From CAZEHJ01 sp964512485 (GTDB taxonomy: Bacteria; Bacteroidota; Rhodothermia; Rhodothermales; UBA10348): 47,403 bases of DNA. The notes beneath the pieces are model-generated. The model was not told where the DNA came from. It worked only from the letters and a program-made list of their open reading frames with translations, and did no database searches. Shown piece after piece: positions 7,627-15,369 of this stretch. The stretch's first letter is position 1; every line of letters starts with the position of its first letter. The stretch covers positions 1 to 47,403 of the forward strand of contig CAZEHJ010000026.1 of NCBI GenBank assembly GCA_964512485.1. Reading direction: 5' to 3'. A program made the position numbers and the translations under genes.

Positions 7627-10600
7627 TTACTGCAGCCTCGCCAGTCTTGCCGCGGCTTCTTCAGCAACGGATGAATCCGAGTACAGGGACTGAATCAATT
7701 CGTAGAGCCGAACGGCCTGACCGACATTTCCCTGTGTTTCGAATGCCGTCGCCTGCACAAAATGACTTTTGGCCAGCCACTCAGGGTAGCCTGCAAACAG
7801 GGCCTGCATGCGAGCAAGGGTGGTGATACCGTCGTCCAGTCTGCCGGACGAAATCTGGTGTTCGCCAAGCAGGAAGAGTGCTTCAGCACCCGTCTCGTCC
7901 CTTGCGCGTGAGGCGACGAGATCAAACAAACGCTCAGCTTCGACTTGATCACCGCGACTCAATGCGATGCGGGCAAGGCCGAGGTAAGCTGGGTAGGTGG
8001 CCTCCGAAAGTGGCGCCGCCTGCGTCGCTTCATTCAGAAGCCTTTCAGCCTCGGCAGATCGACCTTGTTGCTCAAGAGCGAGGCTCAATCCATAACGGGC
8101 CAACGAAACCGTGCGCGCATCCGTGGGGGCACTTTCCTCCATTCGTGTGAACAGAGACTCGGCGCTTGCAGCGTCACCAACTGAAAGCATGATGTGTCCG
8201 AGGTTGCCAGCTGATTCGGTGAATCTGTCCGTGTCGGAATAGGAATCGACAATCGATTGGTAATGATCAGCGGCTCCGAAGTCATCGCCGTTTTGCTGGT
8301 GGATCTGAGCGATGTAAAAGTGAGCGTCAGAGACCAATTCCCGGTCAGTGGCCGTTGCCACGAATCCCCGAAAATCCTCCAACGCCTCATCGGACAGGCC
8401 ACTCTGGAATTTAGCTTCAGCCTGTCTGAAGACGAGCTGTTCGGCGGCTGGCGTGCCTTCGAGTGCTACAACGAGAGAATCGACAATCGAGTCAGCCCGA
8501 TCTTCTTGACCGGCAGCCATTAAGGCGAACTGGATACCAGCGGCGGCATCAGCGACGAAAGGACTATCCGAGTGATTCAGCAGCACCTCCTGGTAGGCAT
8601 CGACGGCCGCATTGATGTCTCCTGCGTTGAAGTAGGCATCACCGATCCCATACTGTGCCTTCGCGGCCAGAGGATCCGATGGGTAGCTGTCTATAAGGCT
8701 CTGGTATTCTAGAATAGCCTGCTCGTACTCCTGATTCAGGAAATACAGATATCCCAATGAGTACCGGGTTTCTTCCCGCCATTCACTGAGCGGATACTGT
8801 TCTATCAACTGAAGGAAGGTGGATATGGCTTCAAAGGCATCACCAGCGTTCGAATACGCCTGGCCGATTTGATAAAGTGCGTAGTCGTCGCCTCGGGCCG
8901 CCATTCTTCCATACACGCGGACGGCTTCGGGATAGCGCTTCAGAGCGAAGTAGCTGTCCGCAAGTCTCAATTCGGCATCTGCGCGATAGGGAACTGATCC
9001 AACGTTATCCCTGAAGGTCGTCAGAAACGTCTCGAACTGAGGAATGGCTTTTCCGTACTCACCCTGTCTGAAAAACGTCCATCCGAGGGCGTAGTGAGCA
9101 GCATCCTTGTGCTGGGCGGCTGGATAGTCCGTCAGGTAGCGGGTGAAGAGCCTTTCTGCACTGGCGAATCTGGAAAGCTGGAATTCACTTTCCGCCGCCC
9201 AGAAAAGTGCTTCTGCAGCTCCATCTTCCGACGGGCCCCTGTTGAAGAGGTCCATGAACTGAGAAGAAGAAGCCTCATAGTCACGGTTTCGGTAGTTGAG
9301 CCAGGCTTTCTGGAAAACGATCTGACCCACCAGGTCGGGGGATACTGCGTTCAGGCTGATGGCCTGGTCGAAGGCATCGTGGGCTCGGTCGAAGTCACCC
9401 AGAGCGACGTTGGTATTTCCGAGGTGCTCCAGTGCCTCACCCAGAAGAGGTGAACGAGGGTAGCTTCTGACCAGGTCGTCGAACACGTCCCTGGATTCCC
9501 TCCACTGTCGCTGCTGATACAGCGCAATCCCCAGTTCAAAGTAACCGTGGTCAGCCAGCCGGTGACGAGGATGATCTCGCACAAATTGACGTAACGTCGT
9601 GATCGCGCCGCGAGAGTCCTCGGCGAGTGCGAGGTTTACACCTGTATAATATGCAGACTCGGCGGCGAGATCGGGATGACCTGATTCCCACACCATGGTG
9701 AAATTATCTGCTGCCCACTGATAGGCTCCTTCATGGTGGTAATTCCAGGCAAGACCGTACAGAGCTCTTTCGTAGTAGGGGCTGTTCGGGTCTCCCTCCG
9801 TGAAGTGCCGATAGTTGACAATCGCTTGATCGCTTTCGCGATTCTGATTCTGTGATTCCGCCAGTAGAAAGATCGCGCGCTCCCGTGCTTCTCCACTCAA
9901 ATTTGGCAATCGTCTGATGATTTCGGAGGCTGCTCTGGGGAAATCGCTGATTTCATAATAAACTTCTGCCAGGGCCAGGCCCATATTTCCGGCAAACTCA
10001 GATCCGGCAAACTGTTGATCCAGTCGCTCGAACGACGCAGCGGCATCATCATACCGCCCGAGTTCCACCTGGTTGAACGCAATTGCGTAGGCGGCTCGCG
10101 GAGCGGTTTCGGTGAAGGAGTAATCCCGAACGACACGTTCGAAGTAAGACAGAGCCTCATCATTGCGCCGTAGTTGATGAGCAGATTCCCCCATCCAGTA
10201 CAACGCAAGCGCCGATTGATCGTCTGTTGGAGATCCTTCAAGGACCTGCTCCAGCGTCAGGATTGCCCGATCATAATCTTCATTTTCAAAAAAGTACTTT
10301 CCCAGAGAAAGACGTGTGCCGAATGCAAATGGATGCTGTGGGTATCTGGCGTCGAAGGCGCTGAGCAGTGCAATTGCATCGTCTTCCCGGCCGAGAGCCA
10401 GATAGGATTCGGCCTCGTGAAACATGGCATCCGGAATTCTGGAATCGTCGGGGAAGTCTGCCTGAAATCGGTTGAATGCTCGCGCAGCGTTTGCGAACAG
10501 GCTGTTGTTCAACAAGTGAAGGCTCGACTCGAAGCTCTCGGTACCCGCGCGATCCACCGGCTGTGCAGTGGACGTCAGGGGCAGCCATAGAATGGCAAGA

Positions 10601-10677
10601 ATGAGAACCATTCCCGGCTTGAGAAGATGTATTAATCCAGAATATGAACCGATAGATGGCTCGTTGGGTCTTGTCAT
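7627..10677 (-). CDS. Large secreted TPR-repeat protein
   Basis: A 1016-residue tetratricopeptide-repeat protein. An N-terminal hydrophobic segment (MVLILAILWLPLTSTAQP, beginning at residue 23) is a probable signal peptide, so the mature protein is periplasmic or attached to the envelope. Almost all the remainder is 33-37-residue TPR units of the YbgF/outer-membrane-lipoprotein type, with recurrent A-Y-x-G-x-x-Y-F-x-x-x-D/E-Y-x-x-A-I patterns. The first gene of the minus-strand run that continues with the barrel, HU, HU-SPOR, ExbB and ExbD genes, it is probably a protein-interaction scaffold for that envelope complex. The start could be 10677 or the later ATG at 10611; neither has a strong Shine-Dalgarno. 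Confidence 0.88.
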   Translation of the reverse strand: MTRPNEPSIGSYSGLIHLLKPGMVLILAILWLPLTSTAQPVDRAGTESFESSLHLLNNSLFANAARAFNRFQADFPDDSRIPDAMFHEAESYLALGREDDAIALLSAFDARYPQHPFAFGTRLSLGKYFFENEDYDRAILTLEQVLEGSPTDDQSALALYWMGESAHQLRRNDEALSYFERVVRDYSFTETAPRAAYAIAFNQVELGRYDDAAASFERLDQQFAGSEFAGNMGLALAEVYYEISDFPRAASEIIRRLPNLSGEARERAIFLLAESQNQNRESDQAIVNYRHFTEGDPNSPYYERALYGLAWNYHHEGAYQWAADNFTMVWESGHPDLAAESAYYTGVNLALAEDSRGAITTLRQFVRDHPRHRLADHGYFELGIALYQQRQWRESRDVFDDLVRSYPRSPLLGEALEHLGNTNVALGDFDRAHDAFDQAISLNAVSPDLVGQIVFQKAWLNYRNRDYEASSSQFMDLFNRGPSEDGAAEALFWAAESEFQLSRFASAERLFTRYLTDYPAAQHKDAAHYALGWTFFRQGEYGKAIPQFETFLTTFRDNVGSVPYRADAELRLADSYFALKRYPEAVRVYGRMAARGDDYALYQIGQAYSNAGDAFEAISTFLQLIEQYPLSEWREETRYSLGYLYFLNQEYEQAILEYQSLIDSYPSDPLAAKAQYGIGDAYFNAGDINAAVDAYQEVLLNHSDSPFVADAAAGIQFALMAAGQEDRADSIVDSLVVALEGTPAAEQLVFRQAEAKFQSGLSDEALEDFRGFVATATDRELVSDAHFYIAQIHQQNGDDFGAADHYQSIVDSYSDTDRFTESAGNLGHIMLSVGDAASAESLFTRMEESAPTDARTVSLARYGLSLALEQQGRSAEAERLLNEATQAAPLSEATYPAYLGLARIALSRGDQVEAERLFDLVASRARDETGAEALFLLGEHQISSGRLDDGITTLARMQALFAGYPEWLAKSHFVQATAFETQGNVGQAVRLYELIQSLYSDSSVAEEAAARLARLQ

Positions 10678-10870
10678 ACGTCCACAATTGAAAATCTTCT
10701 ACCTGATTACGTCCGCCGATGGTGATGTGATCAGGTGATTCCTCATCATCCTTTTCGGGTCTTCTTAACCCATCTGGGGTCTCTACGTTTCCTGAATGGA
10801 CACCTTTAGTGAGGATATGGATCACGATCAACGTATCTTCCGCGGGTTTGCCAATATTCAGACTGAAATA

Positions 10871-11812
10871 ATGAGTGTACTTGCCGTAGGAACTGTAGCA
10901 TTTGATGACATCGAGACTCCCTTTGGAAAGAGGGAGAAAGCCCTGGGAGGCAGTGCTACCTATATCACGATGGCCGCCAGATTCATGTGTGATGACGTGA
11001 AATTAGTCGCGGTTGTTGGCAATGATTTTCCCGACGAATACGTGGATGTGATGCGCTCTCGCAGAATCGATTTGCAGGGGCTTGAAGTCGAGGCAGATGG
11101 TCTCACATTTGCGTGGGGAGGGAAGTATCACTACGACCTCAATAACAGAGATACGCTCTACACGGATCTGAACGTCCTGTCGTCATTCAATCCGGTACTA
11201 CCGGATTCCTATCAGACTTCGAGGATTGTGTGTCTGGGGAATCTCGATCCTGGCGTACAAGACAGTGTGATGCGGCAGGTTGAAAATCCGTCCATGGTTC
11301 TATGTGACACCATGAACTTCTGGATCGAGCACACACCAGACAGCCTGAAGGACCTTCTGGGCAAAGTAGATTGCCTCGTTATCAACGATTCTGAAGCAAG
11401 GGAATTGTCCGGGGTTCCAAATCTGGTAATGGCCGCCCGTATGATCAAGTCATTGGGTCCGGAAGTCTTGATCATCAAGAAGGGCGAGCACGGAGCGCTC
11501 ATGTTCGCCGGAGACACCATCTTCAGCGTCCCGGCTTTTCCGTTGGAAGACATTCAAGATCCCACGGGCGCAGGTGACGCTTTTATGGGCGGATTCGCGG
11601 GGTACCTCTCCGGATGTCGGGACATCAATCTGGACGCTCTCAAACGCGCTCTGGTTTATGGAAGCGTAGTAGCATCCTACACGGTAGAGCAATTCGGCCC
11701 CGAAGGTCTTTATGAACTCACCAGGAGTGAGATAGAGAACAGAATCGATGCGTTTCGAGACTTGACGACAATTCCGATGTCGTCCGTGGAAACTATTGAT
11801 TCATCAAGTTGA
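10871..11812 (+). CDS. PfkB-family carbohydrate kinase
   Basis: A ribokinase/PfkB-fold sugar or nucleoside kinase of 313 residues. It begins MSVLAVGTVAFDDIETPFG and has the GGSATY substrate-side motif, then the C-terminal signature DPTGAGDAFMGGFAGYL, where the Asp of GAGD (about residue 236) is the catalytic base. The substrate cannot be inferred. The open frame extends upstream to 10796, and the ATG at 10817 has a TGAGG, but the conserved family start is the ATG at 10871. The gene diverges from the TPR gene across 193 bp. Its last 20 bases overlap the end of the convergent coiled-coil gene. Confidence 0.9.
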   Translation: MSVLAVGTVAFDDIETPFGKREKALGGSATYITMAARFMCDDVKLVAVVGNDFPDEYVDVMRSRRIDLQGLEVEADGLTFAWGGKYHYDLNNRDTLYTDLNVLSSFNPVLPDSYQTSRIVCLGNLDPGVQDSVMRQVENPSMVLCDTMNFWIEHTPDSLKDLLGKVDCLVINDSEARELSGVPNLVMAARMIKSLGPEVLIIKKGEHGALMFAGDTIFSVPAFPLEDIQDPTGAGDAFMGGFAGYLSGCRDINLDALKRALVYGSVVASYTVEQFGPEGLYELTRSEIENRIDAFRDLTTIPMSSVETIDSSS

Positions 11813-13235
11813 GATGAGCTCGAGCGGTAGGCACCCAGGACTGTTCGATTTGGGCAGCGGAGACCGCAAACAGGTCTGAAAGCCGTCTTACTTCTGAACT
11901 TGAGAGGTTTGATAGCCTCTTGAGGGATGCATATCCCAATTCTTGAAGGAGAGAGAACTGTTCGTCAGAGATTTTAACGATTTCCCTGATCAATACAAGA
12001 TTCTCATTGGACTCTTCTTTTGGGCCCTCCAGGCTCTCTGAAAACAACTCCTCGATCACCTGATCGAGGCTTTTGAATTGGGGAAGGTCAGAGGTTCGCC
12101 CTACAGCGGGTTTTGTGACAGGTGCGGCAGCTTCCTTTTGAGGTTGAGGCGTTGCGTCAATCTGAGCACCGGAGGAACTTGATGAACTCATTCTCTCCGC
12201 TGCCATGGATGACAAGTCGAGTTCCGATCGTTTGAATCGTCTCGTTCGAGAACCTCGTCTCGGAACAGCCTCCCAGTGAAATTTGAGATCGGAACCTGAT
12301 TCATTTTCTGCGTTGGGCACGTGTTCGGCGACAGAATCCGAAAGTCGCTGGATATCACGTTCAGTTTCCGATTCGGCTACGTCTGGGAACTCGTGAGTGA
12401 ACTCTTGCTCGACTTCGTCAGAAGCATCGTTCGCTTGCGGTTTGCTTTCTTCTTGCGCATGGATCAAGGAAGCAGTCTCTTCTTTTAGCTCCTGAGCGTC
12501 TTCGGCGACCTCTTCGACCTCAGGCACATCCGCCGCCTTATCCTTCAAGTCTGCTGCAACGGATGCGGGGGCTTTTTGAACAGGTGCTTCCTCTTCCTGC
12601 TTTTCACCGGAGCCAGATTCCGTCGTTGCAGGTTCTGCTTCTACAACATTGTCTTCNNNNNNNNNNNNNNNNNNNNNNNNNNNNNNNNNNNNNNNNNNNN
12701 NNNNNNNNNNNNNNNNNNNNNNNNNNNNNNNNNNNNNNNNNNNNNNNNNNNNNNNNTCTTCCACAACATTCTCGCTGGCTGCTTCTATCGCGGAATCATC
12801 TTCCTGCGCTTCCTCCTTCACTTCATCGTCTTTCCCTTCCGATGAACCCACTACTGAAGGCACCTGCTCATCTCTGAATGAAGCATCAATTCCTTCAATG
12901 CGCTTTAACCGCTTCTTGAGATCGTTGACCTCGTCCCTGAGCATGAGTGTTTCAAGCTTGGAATCTTCTTTCAGTAGGGCAATCTCAAGATATTTTTGCT
13001 CAAGCTCGTCTCTCAGAAACGCCGATTCGTCCTTGTCGTCCTCGGCAAATCTGTGGATGCGCGAAGTCGATTCCTGATATCGCTGTCTTTGAATCTGGAT
13101 TCGAGCACGACGAATGGACTGTTCTTTTTTATCCAGGTACGTGGAACGCGATGACATCCGGGAACTGGCGGTCCAGTAGCCGACCAAAAGGCCGCCCACG
13201 AGAAGAACCGATCCTATGACGATGTACCAGATCAT
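11793..13235 (-). CDS. Membrane-anchored coiled-coil protein with C-terminal helix-hairpin-helix-like domain (contains assembly gap)
   Basis: Residues 1-25 form an N-terminal membrane anchor (WYIVIGSVLLVGGLLVGYW). Next is a basic coiled coil (about 30-120, RRARIQIQRQRYQES through LRDEVNDLKKRLKRI), then a long, very acidic low-complexity linker interrupted by 100 N. The last 55 residues (DEQFSLLQELGYASLKRLSNL) resemble a degenerate helix-hairpin-helix domain of the kind fused to the ends of ribosomal L21 or LapA-like proteins in this group. The true length is unknown because of the gap, though the frame is open on both sides. I do not recognise a function; cytoplasmic nucleic-acid or partner binding through the C-terminus is inference only. 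It overlaps pfkB tail-to-tail by 20 bp. Confidence 0.75.
   Translation of the reverse strand: MIWYIVIGSVLLVGGLLVGYWTASSRMSSRSTYLDKKEQSIRRARIQIQRQRYQESTSRIHRFAEDDKDESAFLRDELEQKYLEIALLKEDSKLETLMLRDEVNDLKKRLKRIEGIDASFRDEQVPSVVGSSEGKDDEVKEEAQEDDSAIEAASENVVEXXXXXXXXXXXXXXXXXXXXXXXXXXXXXXXXXXEDNVVEAEPATTESGSGEKQEEEAPVQKAPASVAADLKDKAADVPEVEEVAEDAQELKEETASLIHAQEESKPQANDASDEVEQEFTHEFPDVAESETERDIQRLSDSVAEHVPNAENESGSDLKFHWEAVPRRGSRTRRFKRSELDLSSMAAERMSSSSSSGAQIDATPQPQKEAAAPVTKPAVGRTSDLPQFKSLDQVIEELFSESLEGPKEESNENLVLIREIVKISDEQFSLLQELGYASLKRLSNLSSSEVRRLSDLFAVSAAQIEQSWVPTARAHLNLMNQ
12657..12756. other. Assembly gap (100 N) inside a repetitive acidic region
   Basis: Exactly 100 N, the conventional placeholder for an unknown distance. 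Both flanks carry near-identical sequence (TCTACAACATTGTCTTC on the left, TCTTCCACAACATTCTCG on the right), encoding E/D-rich units with NVVE on each side. The gap therefore probably hides a tandem repeat the assembler could not resolve. Confidence 0.95.
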
Positions 13236-13433
13236 TAAGAGGCGTGATGACTATTCAATGTAAGAACATCTGAGACAGGTGAAATAACGCAATTTCCGGT
13301 CAAGAAAGTCCAAATATCGGTGCGAGAAGGTGTGTTCTCGCGATACAGCCCTATTTTGGGCCGTCTGTCTGAATGATTTCCGGCATTCCCGGTATCCAGG
13401 GCGCTTACGTTTGTGATTTTTATTTCCTGAAGC

Positions 13434-14447
13434 ATGAAAGGTCTCTTCTCAAATACTGGCTATGTCCTGATACTCGTTTTCGGAATGGCGATCGCGCTGA
13501 GCGCATGTTCCAACCAGCCTAAAGCGGATTCAGATCATCATGGTGTTCAATTTCAGCTGGAAAAAAGCGACGAAGAACGCCTTTTGAATTATTACCTGTC
13601 AGGCTACCTGAACGGAGTCGTTTCTGAACCAAGCCAGGCAGGCCTTATACAGAAACGCCAAAATATCTGGTATTTGCAGGATCCGGAAGGTGTTTCTGGT
13701 GCTGATTCTATGCTTCAGACCCTGTATTCCACCGGAATGGAAGAGGGTGAAATATCCTGGGACGCGTTTGAGTCTTTCATCTCTCAGACCTACTACGAAT
13801 CGAGAACAGCTCCAGAAACAGTCGACGATCTGAGATCCGCGCTTGGAGACTGGTCTCAAGAAGGAGATTGGTTTCATGTTGAGCTCAACGGCAGCATGAC
13901 GCAATACAGGAGACGTATCAGCGTAGAAAGAAGAAAACTCGTTTCTGCCGTGCGAAGCCTCAATACTGCGTCCGATCCCATTTTGTATGAACCCGGAACG
14001 GCGTTTATCGGAGAACATCTGCTCGAGGGTGAAATTGTTGAAACGACAGCCATGGTCAAACAGAACGGTGGGCATTGGGACTACTATGCATATAATGGGC
14101 AAGGCATTCTGACTGACGAGATTTTCAAGGATCCAGATGATATGAAGGTGCCGACTGAGTGCACCGGCTGCCATTTTGGAGATCGGCTATTTGAACCGGA
14201 ACGAAGTTTTCCGGCCCGGCCAAGACCAGGGCCTAATGGTGAACGATCACTACACGTAGGTGAAAACGCCCGGGACTCCGAAGTGGTCGCGGCACTTCAG
14301 GAGCACGCACGGAGAAGCGACTTGGTACTCGGGCTGTATGCCACACTATATCTGTCCGAGATTCGACAAAAACTGATCGCAGGATCGGCATCCGAAGAGG
14401 AGATTGAAACACTGCAGCGGCTCGGATTTGCGAACGAACCACAGTAG
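13434..14447 (+). CDS. Monoheme c-type cytochrome-like lipoprotein
   Basis: A 337-residue lipoprotein of unrecognised family. The signal peptide ends in a lipobox ALSAC, with the lipidated Cys at residue 25. A single CxxCH haem c attachment site (CTGCH, Cys243-Cys246-His247) lies in the last third, followed by a Pro/Arg-rich loop and a helical C-terminus. There is no second CxxCH. A haem-bearing, membrane-tethered periplasmic protein suggests electron transfer or gas/redox sensing, but no reaction can be assigned. It heads a plus-strand run with folB 23 bp downstream, then sixA and a PAS kinase with FixL-like residues, so a redox-sensing link is possible. Confidence 0.82.
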   Translation: MKGLFSNTGYVLILVFGMAIALSACSNQPKADSDHHGVQFQLEKSDEERLLNYYLSGYLNGVVSEPSQAGLIQKRQNIWYLQDPEGVSGADSMLQTLYSTGMEEGEISWDAFESFISQTYYESRTAPETVDDLRSALGDWSQEGDWFHVELNGSMTQYRRRISVERRKLVSAVRSLNTASDPILYEPGTAFIGEHLLEGEIVETTAMVKQNGGHWDYYAYNGQGILTDEIFKDPDDMKVPTECTGCHFGDRLFEPERSFPARPRPGPNGERSLHVGENARDSEVVAALQEHARRSDLVLGLYATLYLSEIRQKLIAGSASEEEIETLQRLGFANEPQ

Positions 14448-14470
14448 ATTCCGCGAACACAAGAGGGCTT

Positions 14471-14836
14471 ATGCCAAAAGGGTTGATTCGGTTGACTAAT
14501 GCTGTCTTTTATGCGCACCACGGTGTGATGAAAGAAGAGCATCGTATTGGTGGCCGATACGAAGTCGACATAGAAATGGAGCTCAATTTTGAGGAGGCGG
14601 CCAAGAGCGACGATTTGTCAAAAACCGTCGACTATGAGCGTGTATACGAGGAAGTACGCCAGATCATCACCGGTAATACATTCTTTCTGATCGAACGACT
14701 GGCATATCTCATCGCACACAGAATCCTCGAACAGGAAACGACGCCTTCATCGGTTCTGGTCACGGTGAGAAAAGCGAATCCGCCTGTCGGGGGCCCTTGC
14801 GATACGGCTGAAGCATCCTATAAAGCAGTACGGTAG
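14471..14836 (+). CDS. folB: Dihydroneopterin aldolase
   Basis: Folate-pathway enzyme that cleaves 7,8-dihydroneopterin to 6-hydroxymethyl-dihydropterin and glycolaldehyde. At 121 residues it has the normal length, with the opening IRLTNAVFYAHHGVMKEE, the central Glu and Tyr of the pterin pocket (VDYERVYEEV, ...LIERLAYLIA) and the conserved Lys near the end (VRKANPPVGG). An AGAGGG precedes the ATG by about six bases. It lies 9 bp before sixA and 23 bp after the haem lipoprotein gene, suggesting one transcript, although nothing in the neighbourhood is otherwise folate-related. Confidence 0.95.
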   Translation: MPKGLIRLTNAVFYAHHGVMKEEHRIGGRYEVDIEMELNFEEAAKSDDLSKTVDYERVYEEVRQIITGNTFFLIERLAYLIAHRILEQETTPSSVLVTVRKANPPVGGPCDTAEASYKAVR

Positions 14837-14845
14837 GTCGGTATC

Positions 14846-15340
14846 GTGAAGAGATTGTTTTTGCTTCGTCACGCCAAGTCTGACTGGGACGCTGACTATT
14901 CTGGAGATCATGAGCGGCCTCTTTCGAAGAGAGGACTGAAAGCCGCCAAAAAGATTGGCAGGTACCTCTCCGAGACCAGCCGCAGGCCCGAAGCAATTCT
15001 CAGCAGTTCGTCGGTCCGAACTACGCAGACAATCGATATCGTGAAGGAGAATGCGGGATGGGACGATGCCCAGGTGCAATTCGAAGATGATCTGTACCTG
15101 GCTGCTCCGAGCACTGCGTTGGGTCTGATACGGAAATTGCCGGATTCATGCAGTAGTGCCATGCTGGTCGGCCATCAACCATTCACGGGAATACTCGCTT
15201 CGTCGCTGTTGGGAGGAGTTCGGATCGAAGTTCCTACCGCTTGCCTTATTGTTATGGACCTGGATATCAAATCGTGGTCTGAGGTTTCAAACGTGAGAGG
15301 CAGGTTGATTGAACATATACTTCCCAGACAACTTGACTGA
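14846..15340 (+). CDS. sixA: SixA-like phosphohistidine phosphatase (histidine phosphatase family)
   Basis: A 164-residue histidine-phosphatase-fold protein opening MKRLFLLRHAKSDW, where RH contains the catalytic His (about residue 9); the second catalytic His is in LVGHQPF. SixA removes phosphate from phosphohistidine in phosphorelay or PTS proteins. The start is GTG at 14846, nine bases after folB. Its position directly before a histidine kinase/response regulator pair fits a role in tuning phosphosignalling, but SixA homologues are common in this phylum without such a link, so that is inference. Confidence 0.88.
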   Translation: MKRLFLLRHAKSDWDADYSGDHERPLSKRGLKAAKKIGRYLSETSRRPEAILSSSSVRTTQTIDIVKENAGWDDAQVQFEDDLYLAAPSTALGLIRKLPDSCSSAMLVGHQPFTGILASSLLGGVRIEVPTACLIVMDLDIKSWSEVSNVRGRLIEHILPRQLD

Positions 15341-15369
15341 CATCCTTACCCAGGAAAAACACCAACCGG

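Noticed and set aside
13235..13435. 66-aa minus-strand open frame between the coiled-coil and haem lipoprotein genes
   Set aside because: No family features, unusual composition, overlaps the start of the lipoprotein gene; most likely chance in a divergent promoter region.
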